Assembly: GCA_017655985.1 (NCBI GenBank)
Contig: JACJVS010000004.1
Coordinates: 2,387,501-2,451,500 of the forward strand
DNA: 64,000 nt
Source of the DNA: Incumbomyces delicatus
Lineage: Eukaryota > Ascomycota > Eurotiomycetes > Chaetothyriales > Trichomeriaceae
Direction of reading: 5' to 3'
The notes below the pieces were generated by a model. It did no database searches, was not told the origin of the DNA, and worked only from the letters and a program-made list of their open reading frames with translations. This document shows positions 40,945-52,801 of the stretch, piece after piece; position 1 is the stretch's first letter; the number at the start of each line of letters is the position of its first letter. A program made the translations under genes and the position numbers.

Positions 40945-43900
40945 TTAGCTGACTTGAGTAGATTGATCCTCCCTCTTCTTTCCTCTGTCGACGGTAAGCT
41001 TAGCGAGATTATCTACCACCATGCGGGTCCTGGAATCGTCCTGACCGAATCGTTTCTGACACCCTGCCAGCGCTCGTCGGTACATAACTTCCGCTTCTTC
41101 GAACCTGCCTTGGTCCCGATACAGTACGCCAACGCTGTTAACTAGCATTATGGTCGAGGGATGGTCGTCGCCAAGTGCCCGCTCGTGTCTTGTGAGCAGC
41201 GGCTGATACATTAATTCTGCCTCGTCTAGCTTACCTTGGACACAATATAAGTTAGCTAAATGGTGCTTTATGTTGAGAATCGAGGTATGGTCCGGTCCGA
41301 GTGCTTTCTCCTTTTCAGCCAGTGCTCGTGTAAATATCTGCTCCGCCTCGACTAGCTTGTCTTGATCAAAGTACAGTTCACCGAGTTTATTAACTGTGTC
41401 GAGAGTCGAGGGATGGGTCGGTCCGAGTGCTTTCTCCTTCCCGGTCAGTGCTCGTGTGTACATCTGCTCCGCCTCGACTAGCTTATCTTGATCAAAGTAC
41501 AGTTTACCGAGATTACTAACCGTCTCGAGAGTCGAGGTGTGATTCGGTCCGAGTACTTTCTCAAACCCAGTCAGTGCTCGTGTATACATATGCTTCGCCT
41601 CGACTAGCTTGTCTTGATCAGAGTATAGAAGGCCGAGATTATAGACCGTATTAAGAGTCGAGATATGGTCCGGTCCGAGTGCTTTCTCATACCCAGCCAG
41701 TGCTCGTGTGTACATCTGCTCCGCCTCGACCAGCTTGTCTTGATTAGAGTATAGAAGGCCGAGATTATGAATCGTAAAGAGAGTCGTAGTATGGTCCGGT
41801 CCGAGTACTTTCTCCTGCCCAGTCAGTGCTCGTGTGTACATCTGCTCCGCCTCGACTAGCTTGCCTTGATTAGAGTATAGGTTGCCGAGATTACTAACCG
41901 TCTCGAGAGTCGAGGTATGGTCCGGTCCGAGTGCTTTCTCATACCCAGCCAGTGCTCGTGTGTACATCTGCTCCGCCTCGACCAGCTTGTCTTGATCAGA
42001 GTATAGAAGGCCGAGATTATGGACCGTATTAAGAGTCGAGGTATGATTCGGTCCGAGTGCTTTCTCATACTCAGCCAGTGCTCGTGTGTACATCTGCTCC
42101 GCCTCGACTAGCTTGCCTTGACCTGAGTACAGACCGCCGAGATTATGGACCGTATTGAGAGTCGAGGTGTGATTCGGTCCGAGTGCTTTCTCCTGCCCGT
42201 CTAGTGCTCGTGTGTACATCTGCTCCGCCTCGACCAGCTTATCTTGCTTAAAGTACAGGGTAGCGAGACCGTCAACCGTACTGAGAGTCGAGGTGTGATT
42301 CGGTCCGAGTGCTTTCTCCTGCCCGGCTAGTGCTCGTGTGTACATCTGCTCCGCCTCGATCAGCTTATCTTGCTTAAAGTACAGGGTAGCGAGACCGTCA
42401 ACCGTACTGAGAGTCGAGGTGTGATTCGGTCCGAGTGCTTTCTCCTGCCCGGCTAGTGCTCGTGTATACATCTGCTCCGCTGCGGTAAACTGGATCTGTT
42501 GTTGTAAAATGTCTGCAATCCAGACAAGAAGCGTAAGTTGGTCGGTTGAGGTCTCATCCGAACTAATAAGCCGCTGAAACTGACCACTTGCGCATCGTAG
42601 CGCATGAGGTGTTAGACGAGCATATTGCAGTTGTCCCATAGACTCCCAGTCGTCCTCGTTAATGCTGGCCGTCACGCATGTCACAGCATACCAAAATAAT
42701 TGTTCGCTCTTGACCTGGTTAAGTTGTGCTAACGTCCAGTCGTGTACACAGTTATGCATACTGTACGACCCCGTAACGGGTTGAGCTTCCACTAAGCAGT
42801 AGTCCACTAATGTGCCCATAACGTTTTCAAACTCGATGTGTTCGCCTGCTACCTCTCGAAGCCAGTCGGGTAACTCATCTTCAAGCCCCGCATTCAGCAA
42901 TTCGAACCATATCGCCTGGTTATCGAAATATGCAAGAAGCTTTAAGACTTTTGCCGCTGGTGCATCATCGCTCTCGAGTCGACGATATGTCAAGTCCCAT
43001 GTGGTATGTAGGGCATCGGAATACTCTTCTAACATAACAGGCCGTCGTGGATTGATGTTAAACCGCTGATTGTACGCTTTCAGATATTCAGAGAACGTCA
43101 GAGTCGTCTTTCGCAAGTAGGCACCAGCTGTTGCCAGCGCGAGTGGGAGTCCGTCAAGGCGTTCTGCCAGTCGGCGAGCATCAGGATCTGCGGACAAAGG
43201 TCAGTAAAATATAAATGACGACTGCGTGCATATGTAGACGAGGTTCAAGAGGGAGACTACTCACCATATCGCACACCCTCCCGTTGAGATCGACGTTGTA
43301 GTATCTGTAAGCTCTCATCGAGATCGCTAATCGGTGAGACTCGAATTTTTTGCATACGCTGACCTTGGATGAGGTCAGGCAGACGAGTTGTAACGATGAT
43401 CGTTCCATTACACGTATTTGGCATGTAGTCCGCGATAGTAAATTGATCAGGCTCATCGTAATTATCATAGATCAACAGCCACTGTGCGTTCCTGACGTCT
43501 GACAGCCACGTAAACAGAATGTTGCGAGCTATTTCGTCATCTAGCTTCCTTGCTGATGAGGTGAGCAGTGTCTCTGCCGTTGACCGCAAGCTGGCTATTA
43601 ACGTGAGCTCGCTGGTTGCATTGAGCCATAGAACGGAAGTATAGCTAGTATGATGCTGTCGAGCATATGCTATGGCCAACTGCGTCTTTCCCATCCCACC
43701 CAGTCCCCCTAATATTACTCGTCGCTGTTCAATCGCAAGCTCACCCGGCCGTAGAACTTGTGCTATCCTCTTAAGCTCCTCGGCACGTCCAATAAAGCTG
43801 TCAGGGTCGATTAATGGAGCCGAGGTAAGACAGAGGCCAAGCACCTTGAGAGTATCTGGTTCTGCGGGCTGATACACGTGGTAGACATCACCAAGGTGGA

Positions 43901-44462
43901 CATTTGCGTGATCATTCGCAGCGATATTTCCAAAAACATGACCTCTATTGCATGGGAGTGACGATATCTGGACTTGCCGTGACTGTAATTGAGTAACAGC
44001 TGCTAGGATCTGGTTACTCGTATCAACATGCCGAGTGGTTTGATGGACGACGAGAAATTCGATATCTTGATGTATTCTTTCTACCGCCGTTCGAATATCT
44101 TCATCTTTTGTCAGACTCTGGAGCGCCTTTACGGCTCGCTGAAGGCGTGAAGCATCGGAGGGGGGAGTGATCTTCGACAGACAAGTCTCGATCACCTTCA
44201 GCTGTGTCGATGTACCTTGGATCAGGGATCGAAGCGCTGTCGATACTTCAGCCGAGAGGCATCCAGCGTCTGCCTGCTGCTGAATGACCTCTAGGGTCGA
44301 AGTGAGGAGTGGCAATCGCGTCTTAAGAGACCTGAAGGATTCCGGCACTTCCGATGTACTGGTTGCGAAGTCGTGAAGTCGCGTTGTGATCTTTACACCT
44401 AGATCGATAAGTGATGCGATGGACGCGACGAGTCCAACCGCAGCCGCAACAGCTTCAGCCAT
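40945..44462 (-). CDS. Fungal NLR: SesA domain - NB-ARC - TPR repeats
   Basis: Fungal NLRs control heterokaryon incompatibility and self/non-self responses. Exon 1 is 44462-43265 and exon 2 is 43187-40945, with a 77-nt intron (GTGAGT..TCCGCAG, phase 1). Total 1146 residues. Residues 1-140 are SesA-like (GVKITTRLHDFATSTSEVPE, SFRSLKTRLPLLTSTLEVIQ). Residues 177-198 hold an HRAM-like motif. NB-ARC: Walker A GGLGGMGKTQLA (252-263), Walker B WLLIYDNYDE (328-337), TRLP, and GLPLAL after the intron. A helical linker follows, then twelve 42-residue TPR units from about residue 660 (AEQMYTRALAG.EKALGP.H.STL..V..L). It lies downstream of the lectin gene, same strand. The trigger and output are unknown. 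Confidence 0.93.
40980..42490 (-). repeat. Twelve 126-bp TPR-encoding tandem repeats
   Basis: Each 126-bp unit encodes a 42-residue TPR. The first nine or so units share the framework EAEQMYTRAL..EKALGP.HTSTL and differ at a few positions, mostly the residues after TL and the LYS/LYF loop. Units one and two (near 42250-42490) are almost identical in DNA. The last three units are more diverged. High identity at DNA level indicates recent duplication or gene conversion, as seen in repeat domains of other fungal NLRs under recognition pressure. Confidence 0.9.
43869..43934 (-). other. HRAM-like amyloid motif in NLR linker
   Basis: Codons 177-198 of the NLR encode VFGNIAANDHANVHLGDVYH then VYQ. 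The pattern G-N-I-x-A-x-(N/G)-x-x-[AS]-x-V-x-x-G-D-x-Y is shared with the 14.1 kb orphan and resembles HET-s-related amyloid repeats. It lies between SesA and NB-ARC, not at the extreme terminus. Confidence 0.4.
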
Positions 44463-45519
44463 TACCGCAATGTATGGAAGTCATCGCTGGAGTATCAACG
44501 TATAGAAGTGTACTAAATAGCATTGAAGACATGCTTCAGCCGACGTTGCTCAGCTGCAGCAACATCGCTTGTTTTAGCCCTACAGAAGTACATGAAGTTC
44601 GCGGAGTTCACGCGCAGCTAACCCCGCCGTGCCCCGCCTTGACCTGCCTTATCGCATTCGTGACCGTGTATTTGCCGACGCCAATAAAACAATCTTCAAA
44701 TGACACAAGCTCGTACTTGACTAATGTCGTCTCTCGAATGGATGATATGTATAGAATCGGTTGATTGGGTCTCGAGAACGTATAGGCTTGACTACAAGCA
44801 GTAAGACGGGAGCCACAGTGGATTCGACCCGCCTTCTACTCAGAAATTTCAAAGCGTGAGGCGATTTTGCACCCGCATTCGGCATGGGCTTTTCCCCCAT
44901 GTTTTTTCGATGCCGTTCGTTCCCCAAATCCGGAGAGGCGATCAGCGGTGTTAAGCGAGTTTGTGGCGCGAAATGGCGAACCGAAACAAGCCTATAGCCT
45001 TATTGATAGGGTTACTCGATTGAAGTAACAGCGCAGCGTGCATGGGTCGACGAATCTAGACCATGGGGAACGGATTCCCTGGAGCTGGACTTCGTAATAT
45101 ATACTTTTTATTCAAGCTTGCGTTTTTGGATGCGTATACATACATCATGATCTTGGGCTGGGCACGACTGCAGACAGGCTGGCAGGCAGGGTTTATCTGA
45201 AGATTGAAGGTCAAAAAACCCTGGTCGTGAGTGAGCGTGAGTTATTCGATTTTGTTTTTGCGGAGTATATCCCGACCATATTGGGATGGATGGTCTCGGG
45301 GGTTCCGAGTAGATCACCCTGGCTAAACTCATAGCGAAAACAATCCTGCTTGCCCGCTGCCCTGTCTAAGCTCAGAAATCTCGGAAAATTCCCGCCTTGA
45401 TCATTGGCTTTTCCTTGTAGGGGACCCTTGCGGACTGCGGGAGGGTCGTTGCTTCTGTAACTGGCAATTCCTTTGTCTCTTTGCTATTACAATACACTTC
45501 ATCCAAACCTCGGGAAAAG
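44463..45519. promoter_or_regulatory. Region between lectin end and NLR start
   Basis: 1.06 kb holding the NLR promoter and the lectin 3' region. I see an inverted-repeat patch near 44540-44570 (cgttgctcagctgcagcaac). No gene. Confidence 0.4.
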
Positions 45520-47401
45520 TTACCTCTTCTCTTTCAGCTGTGTCAATGGAACCTCCACAAAGCTAAAGTCGCCACCCTCTGCGTCTCGCTTGCCCAAGCG
45601 AAGGTCGTCGCCTGTGGCCTGGTAGAATAGCAATTCCTGTCGTCCCCCACTGGCGGGTTGGGAGCCTGTAATGGCCATGTGCGTTCCTCCAATCCCCACG
45701 TCTTGCGGCTGAAGAGCCCATTCGTCAAGGTTGCTGGAGTTGCTCTCTGCTGCGCCCTGGGTTGACTGCTTTGCAGCTGCAATACGTGTGTCTTCGGCTG
45801 CCCACGTAATATTCACGCCGTGGACAGCTCCGTCTGGCGTTTGGTAGATCGCATAGTCGGTATATCCGAGACTCGTGCTCGGATGGAGGCCTAGAATGTT
45901 GATATCTGGCGCTCGGGTGTATTGGTTAATTGGGTGAGTGTCGGTGCTGGTGATATTCGTATCGATGTCCTTCCACCAGATGCCGAACGTGTTGTTGGTG
46001 TCAACCATGAAAACGTAGGATGTAGTGTTCGAGAGCCATGACTGGCAACCCACACCAGCATGGCCATTCATGTCGGGCCAGGAGCGGGTATGGTTCCAGT
46101 GAGTTTGGCCGTTGGTCCAGTCATATTGTTGGAAAGACGTCTCCGTATCGGCGTACCAGCTGTGATAGAGTGAGCGGGACAGTCAATCATGGAGAGTGAC
46201 ACTGTTTCATCAGACTTACATGTTCATGCCCGTGGTCGGGGTCGAATTACTCGAACTGAACGCTGCGTCGTTGTAATTCGTCAAGGAACCATAGTAATTT
46301 CCCCAGTAGCATGCTTGCATGCCAACTGTGTCGCCGTCATAGACTTTGAGATTGAGATCATTAATCGGCCCGTCCTCCCATATGTTCGTTTGAAATTGGG
46401 AAGCATTTGTCTGTACTCGTTGCTTGAGGAGGTTGTCCTCAGAAATGTAGAACAGATGCCATGTGGCAATTGAATCCACTATGTATGCTACTGTTGACAG
46501 TGGCGTCGCATTTTTGGCATTGCTCGCAACTTGCGTGACAAAGTTCCATGACCCGTCCGCCTCGTAAATAAGCTGTTCAATCTCACCCGTGAAACGTTGA
46601 TAAAAGACGTACAGGCTATTGTCAATGCCAAAGTTGACATCAGCAAGGGCCACACCACTGCCGTTGAATGCTCCTTGCGTTGAATAATACTTTGGGCTGA
46701 GAGCCCCGCCGATGGAGAAGTCCGGGTTTGGGCTCTTGCTACCAGAAGAACTATGATGATGTTTTGATGTTGCGACACCTACACCAACACCAACACCCAC
46801 TGCGACGGCAACAATGATTGTAATTAAAGCTGCTATCAGTAGCAAAAACTTTTTCTTTGACAATCCAAGTGGATATCTCCTGCCCTCCTTATTCTCCGCT
46901 GGGATTGGGTCTTCTCGTGGGTCGTGATATGAGCTTGGAGTAGCTTGCTCGACTTTCGGTGTAGTGTGATCCGCAGTAGAATAATAAGTGCGAGGAGCTG
47001 TATATGCTTCTTTCTCTCCATGGTCGGGTGTTCGTTGATATTCGGGAACCTTGGGCGTTATCTGGTGCCCTAAAACCTTATCAGCTTCTCCATGGGGCCC
47101 AAAAAAGAGAAGCCAAACTACCTTCAGGCACAACTTCAGGATAATTTGCATGATTTTCCGAGGTCTCTGCATGATCAGGGCCTATCCCACCCTGCGATAA
47201 TCGGTTTCCGAGCGGTGGTGATTCTGGTGAATAGGTTCCGCTATATACTGGCAGCGCTGCTGGTGATAGTGGTGAAGGGGCTTGGGCGACAGGCGAAGTA
47301 GACTGGAAGTAGTCAAAATCGCTTACCGGCGCCGAGAGTTCACTCTCTCGTCGATTATATTCGGTGTATTGTGATTGGGATTTGTAGTCGGAGGTCGACA
47401 T
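45520..47401 (-). CDS. Membrane-anchored fucose-lectin-like protein
   Basis: Three exons: 47401-47122, 47069-46220, 46159-45520. Introns are 47121-47070 (GTAGTT..TTTTAG, CTGATAAG branch) and 46219-46160 (GTAAGT..CACAG). Total 589 residues, starting MSTSDYKSQSQYTEYNRRES. The first 210 residues are disordered and cytosolic. A type II membrane anchor follows (KKKFLLLIAALITIIVAVAV, then GVGVGVG). The lumenal/extracellular part matches fungal six-bladed fucose-specific lectin-like propellers: SLYVFYQRFTGEIEQLIYEA, WNFVTQV, NLKVYDGDTVGMQACYWGNY, WYADTETSFQQYDWTNGQTH. Conserved Trp/Tyr residues in the blades suggest sugar binding, but specificity cannot be read. It is the gene immediately upstream of the NLR on the same strand. 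Confidence 0.85.
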
Positions 47402-49218
47402 CGTGGTAGAGCTCCCACCAGCAGTACGCCAGGCATCTACATGATGAGGGAAGGGAGAAGTAAAGAAATTGCACCGTAGGTCGTCTGCCTTACAACGGCT
47501 ATCTGAGACTTCGAGGAGCGTTGTGCAGCATACAGCAAGCACTGGATGCAGAAATTCCGCGCGAACTTTTAGAATCTCCGAGCTTCACCATACAAAGATG
47601 TATGGCCTGACCTCATGATGAGTTGGAAAGTTCCTAAACACGAGTCTAGGTCAAGTCAGCGAATCGACTTTCAAGATGATGCTGCAGGACACAGCACGGC
47701 CGGTGATCTAGACGTTGAGCTGTTGTGAATGAGGTAGCTAGCGCCAAGCTAAAATATTAGGAGGCGCTAGAGCCGGGACGATCACCGGCTTGCCACTTTA
47801 GACAAGTCAAAGACTAGCTTGTGAAGCAGGAAATCGCCTAAGGCGAGAGCTGATTTGGCCATCGATGGGCTTTGAAGTGACCCGTATTCTGAATTGGGCA
47901 AGACGCATTAGGTGCAAACGTGGTTTTGAGGTGGTTCCGAGCAATTGGCAGAAGGAAGCGGAATGTGCCGTGTTCTTGTCTTGAAAGGGCAAGGTTCGCA
48001 GCAACATTTTTGTCGTGCTTGTGTGCTTGTGCATGAGTTTGTCAGCTTGCATGATAAGCTTGTCCAAGCCAAGCCGAAAGTGACACAACACGAGACTCTA
48101 AGTCACGTGAAACGAACCTTTTCCATTCAGCCTTGCCTTCCTTCAGAAATCCTACCAGAAAATCCGGGGACAATAACGTGCACACGGTAAAAACAAATTG
48201 CTGTGTTATGGCTATTGCAGCATAGTATACCTTGCCTTCAAATTACACGATAGATATGGCCATCGACACTAAATGTCATATCTGCACTTGACAGCGAGGT
48301 AAGATGCTGAGAACACCTAAATCTACGACGGTACGCCAAGACGGCTGCACATATTGACCAATCACAGAAGACATTTACTCCACATTTTGCAAGTGAAGGA
48401 TCTGGATTGGATGGAAGACCGCATCGTCGACGAGACGATCATAATAGTCGCGCGCGCGAAACATAAGATATGTACGATGACGAATCTAGGGCTCTAATCA
48501 GGGCCCTGGTCTGAAGGTCGCTCTGGAAGAGCTTTATGAAGACGGCAGCTCTGAAATGTTACCTTTTGAACTTACACCATCCACTGCAGTAATATCTCAA
48601 GCAGTTCCCTATGTGATCCAGCTGGCAAAATGCTGCTGCGGGTGATTGCAAGTTTACATGCATGGATTCACAATCCAAAAGTACGACGGCCAGCGCTGAC
48701 GTTGCTGAACTTAGGATGAGTCCGGGACCCGGCCGTGATTGTCTGAAGCGTTTCAAGGATGAGCTTGACAAGCTTAGGCCAGCAGTCAAGGACAAGTAAG
48801 CTAAAGCATATCAACAATGTTTGCGGAATGAGTGTAGAAAAGGCTGAGCGTGCCATTGCTTCAACGGGAATGCCGAATGAACGACCGAAAGCGGATTGAA
48901 ATTTCATATGCTGAGAGGCATGGGGAGCTCACAGGCCTTCGACAAAGATGTCGACCCAGCAACAGTAAACTAGACGATTGGGTATCTTCAAGGACGAATA
49001 ACAAAACTCCTCCTTACGCTGACTTTTGCGTCCACGTCCCAACCAAAACCGAAGAACTCCTATACTTTGCCCCTGTCCAGTCAGCTGGGGGTTAGGAGCC
49101 ATACATTCATTCATGTCACGTCACATCACATCACAATTCTTCTCGCCGCCACAAGTAAGCCTCACAGAGAATGTTTGCAGCAAATTACACATAAATTCCC
49201 ACGCAACCCCTTTACCTA
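47402..49218. other. Intergenic region, no gene seen
   Basis: 1.8 kb, the longest gap. It holds the lectin promoter and the 3' end of the T5orf172 gene. A CG-alternating run (tcgcgcgcgcga) lies at about 48450. Frames of 60-94 codons exist on both strands without domains. Confidence 0.4.
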
Positions 49219-51285
49219 TCAAGCTTGCGCCGCCAGAGCCAGACCGCTGGCACGACATGATACCAAAGCTGCTGTTGGAGGTGCCGCGGCAGCCATGACA
49301 GGGGGAGGAAACGTAGAAGCCCGTCTCCTGGCTCTCATGCGTGTACTTGGACCTTCTTCAACAGGCACAATAACAAGATTGTCCTTTTCGTGCCTCGTTC
49401 CATCTTCTTGCTCCACTCTGAGCGCGCACAATCCTTCTGCTATCTCTGCTGCTTCTGCGAGGATGCTGAGATTTTCGGGTGCGGACTTTACTGGAGAATC
49501 AGGTTTCTTGGAAGCCACGGACGCCGCATCGCAGATGGGTTGGGCAATATGTGGGGACAACTTATTTGATTGATGGAGGTCACGGCCCATAAGCGCTTCC
49601 TTGATTGTGATAGGTGTAATTGATACAAAACACGCTGAGTCTGATCTTCTGCGGGCATAATTTGGCTCCGTTTCCGTTGATGAGCCTTCTGAGTCGTTGT
49701 AATATGCACAAGGCCGTGCCAAGTGGTCCTCTGGTGGGATGGTGGGCTGTTGCGATTGTTGAGGCCGCTTAATGGGTGGAGGGACACCACCCTTGAAGGA
49801 CATCTCATATCCGCGCAGGTCCTTCAGCTCAAACGGGGCTGGGATGTTGATTTCGTTTGCCTCTTTGTCCTCGACTTTGGCGGAAGCCATGGATGATAAC
49901 CTTTCCTTTCTCTGCTTCAGCTCAGTATCAACTTCGTGTTGATTAAGTATCGACCATTCATCGCTTTGTTCTCGCTTCTCTTCCTTAATGACAGGGGCTG
50001 CATCAGTGTTGATGAAGACAGCCGAGTTGGTCGAAGGTGGCGCAGGCCGTTGCACGGTGTGAGAATCAGAAAACGGGTCATCCTCAGGAGTCCGGGACGT
50101 TGATCCACCAGCTTTCCGCATCTTAGGATTCTGTAGGCCTTTTAGCTTTTCGCTGAAAAGATTCCTGCGCAATTTGTCTCCGTTTCTGGTGAGGGCGTCA
50201 GGTGACAATCGGGTTCCCAGCTTCCTGCCATGCTCAAAGGCGAATACAGTCTTGTCGGGCGAGCGTTTGCAAAGGTTAGTTTCGTGTATGTCCAGAAGTA
50301 TTTTTGCCGTGATATTGGCTTTGGCGTATTCGAGCTCATTAATTATTCTGTACCACTCCGTTTTGAGCTTCCCATGTTCATCATATGGCTCTGCTTCAGT
50401 CATCCACCTTGCCCAATTACCAGCGACTTCGACAGCTTTGTCCACGTTAATTCTGAACCATTCTTTATGGGACTTTCCGTCTTTCTTGCATAGTATCTCT
50501 CTCTCCCAAAACTCGAGGAGTTCATAATGCACTAGTTTTTCTGTCTTCATCGGATATGGGACATTACTGAACCCCCTTTCAAACTGCCCAACAAACCCAC
50601 AATCCTTTTCCCATTTAGCAACTCTCTTCCTGGCATCGTTTTTAGTATAGCCGATTTTCACCATTCCTGGAGATGAAGGTCGAGTGAAGAGATAAATCTC
50701 TCCTACCCTGTCCTGCTTCTCGGGGATTGGCGAGTGTAGAACCTTCGGAAGCGTTTGCACAGTCTTGCGGACTAGTGGCCGGAATTCTTCGTGTGCCAGA
50801 TCACAGTTATGGGACAATTCTGGTAACATGGCATCTTCTTGAGACCGAGTTTCGTACCGTGGCGTTTGAGGATGCTTCATAGGAGATCTCTTCGACGGCG
50901 GCGATTTAACTGGGGTGGCCCATAACGTGTTGAGATCAAGACTCAGAGGTCTCTCTTTTAGCTCCTGCTTCCACTTCTCGGCCAAGCTATCAGCAATTCC
51001 AGTGGTATTCACCATCCCGTTATGTCCGTGTTGATTACAGCAAGTTAATCTGGCGAAATCTTTTAAGTCGCGTAAGACACCATCACCCTGATAATGGCCC
51101 CGAATGATATCGCATATCAGACCTCTTGCCTCTTCGTGGTCTTGGTCATTAATCTTGCGGCTACAGGTTCCCTTCTTCTTTGGAAGATACCAAGCGCATT
51201 CCGTTCTAGCATTTTGTAATCCATCTGCGATGTGGGCAAGGTGAGCGTGGTTCTCAAGCTGAGTGTGGTACTCAAGCTTAGCCAT
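49219..51285 (-). CDS. T5orf172/MUG113 (GIY-YIG-like) domain protein
   Basis: A single-exon protein of 688 residues starting MAKLEYHTQLENHAHLAHIA. The T5orf172 (DUF1766, meiotically up-regulated gene 113) domain spans about residues 194-292: VGEIYLFTRPSSPGMVKIGY, TKNDARKRVAKWEKDCGF, MKTEKLVHYELLEFWEREIL, HKEWFRINVDKAVEVAGNWA. The YLF...KIGYT block matches the GIY-YIG-like core. The N-terminal 90 residues contain several cysteines (C30, C41, C82, C83) and could bind metal. The C-terminal 380 residues are disordered and basic. Nuclease activity is not proven for fungal members. Confidence 0.85.
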   Translation of the reverse strand: MAKLEYHTQLENHAHLAHIADGLQNARTECAWYLPKKKGTCSRKINDQDHEEARGLICDIIRGHYQGDGVLRDLKDFARLTCCNQHGHNGMVNTTGIADSLAEKWKQELKERPLSLDLNTLWATPVKSPPSKRSPMKHPQTPRYETRSQEDAMLPELSHNCDLAHEEFRPLVRKTVQTLPKVLHSPIPEKQDRVGEIYLFTRPSSPGMVKIGYTKNDARKRVAKWEKDCGFVGQFERGFSNVPYPMKTEKLVHYELLEFWEREILCKKDGKSHKEWFRINVDKAVEVAGNWARWMTEAEPYDEHGKLKTEWYRIINELEYAKANITAKILLDIHETNLCKRSPDKTVFAFEHGRKLGTRLSPDALTRNGDKLRRNLFSEKLKGLQNPKMRKAGGSTSRTPEDDPFSDSHTVQRPAPPSTNSAVFINTDAAPVIKEEKREQSDEWSILNQHEVDTELKQRKERLSSMASAKVEDKEANEINIPAPFELKDLRGYEMSFKGGVPPPIKRPQQSQQPTIPPEDHLARPCAYYNDSEGSSTETEPNYARRRSDSACFVSITPITIKEALMGRDLHQSNKLSPHIAQPICDAASVASKKPDSPVKSAPENLSILAEAAEIAEGLCALRVEQEDGTRHEKDNLVIVPVEEGPSTRMRARRRASTFPPPVMAAAAPPTAALVSCRASGLALAAQA

Positions 51286-52801
51286 GTTTAGAACGACGCT
51301 AAGGCAAGTAAAATTGTGTTTAGACCAAGCTGAAAAGAGTAGGTTTCGAAATCTTGTGGAAAATAGAGCTTAGAACTTGTTCATTCAGACTGGATTTGCC
51401 AGTACTTGTACAAGTTGTTCGCAGCTCGGTCATGCTCTGCTCTGCTGAGACCAAGGTCACACCCATGACGTTTAACGTGCAAGCTACCTCGAGGCCAGGA
51501 TGCTTTGCATACATAGCATAGCTGTCTCCAGCTGGTCCAAGTACTCGAGATTGCAATTGGTGAGAAGGTTAGGAACAAGCCTCTAGCAGCGCGGAAATGG
51601 GCAAGGGGGAGGCGCATGAGTAGCTTCTGTGACTAGCGTGCTTAGAACTAAGCGCCGAGAAGTTTCGTGCATGTCCCTGACAGGGTGTGACTTTCAAGGG
51701 TAACTATATCCGATGTATACTCTGCTTCATAAAGGTCAGACAGCGTGGGAATATAGACTTGCCTGCTCGGGGTGCTGAGTTCTGCTTGTTATTGCCTCAA
51801 ATGTGCCCCGAGGTTAAAGTCGATTATGCGAAGCATCAAGGCAGCCGCCCTATTTCGAGAAAGCAGAAGCTAGTCAATCGGCGCATGGCAGGCGTAGAAG
51901 GTCCGCTCCGCCTTATGGAATAGTGGGGTCGCGGCCTTCTAGGCCTTTTCCATCACCCTTTAACCCAGTAAATTCGGCCAACCCTTGTCCGTTCTTCTGC
52001 AGGTTTCAGTCTAAAAGAGCTGACGCAAGAGGCCGGACGTAAGTTACTAGATTGCCAGACCAGGGGCCGCGAGGCAGATTTAGTGAAACTCAGCCTGGAT
52101 GATGTCAATTCGTGTTGCGGGTTGCACAGGTGGCTGGCGCACATAATGCAACCGTGGTTGCCCACCGCGTGGCTGGTGCACTGCAGCTGCCATTTGCTGT
52201 GCACTGGCCATGCATTTACCTTGGTTAGACCAAAGTTAGAGCTTGAGAACTTAGACAATCAATCACTTTTCCACACCAATACCATTTCCTACCAATTTGA
52301 CTACACCGGTACTACTATAACTAATAGATAACTTAATAATAGAATGAAGTGTAACGGGCGACCGCCCGGGGGTCGCGTACGCGGGTTGAGGTGCCTTAAA
52401 TCGTTATCGATAATAACTTGGAAGTCCTACTTCGGTAAAGCGGGAAATTAGTGGTACTAATAATACCAGGAAGCACGGTCACGCACGGTGCTGGTCGCGT
52501 CGGCGTTAGTGACATCGAGACCGGTAAGACCATTGGCGAGAGAAGGCTTTAAGTTATTGTTTGCCTGCTTCATTAATCGCGGAGTACGCGCTGCCACTCT
52601 CGAAAATCACGCGCAGGATTTCTATGTCCTGGCTCTCGGAGGTAGGGGTGTGAAATGTGACAAGGAAGTGGTAATTGTCTAGCTAAAAGTGAAGGTCGCG
52701 TGTGGGCGCTCAAACACATGATGACGCCACGAAAATGCGTAATATTACAGGGGTGAGGAAGACAAAGGATACAAGGATGCCTAGGCTGGTAGTGCGCCGT
52801 A
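51286..52801. other. Intergenic region with a GC hairpin
   Basis: 1.5 kb with no intact gene. A/T-rich sequence at 52260-52350 is followed by a GC hairpin at 52358-52376 just after TGTAAC (52350), which could be one end of an LTR, but no matching end or duplication is seen. Confidence 0.35.
52358..52376. repeat. GC-rich hairpin next to a TGTAAC start
   Basis: GCGACC (52358-52363) pairs with GGTCGC (52371-52376) across a seven-base loop. It begins eight bases after TGTAAC at 52350. Such TG.. starts occur at LTR ends, but no partner is visible. Confidence 0.5.

Noticed and set aside
44800..44840. ggattcgaccc-like sequence suggesting a tRNA T-arm
   Set aside because: No matching acceptor stem or anticodon arm could be folded around it.
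52350..52800. Possible solo LTR starting TGTAAC
   Set aside because: No matching 3' end, primer-binding site or target-site duplication was found; kept only as a hairpin.
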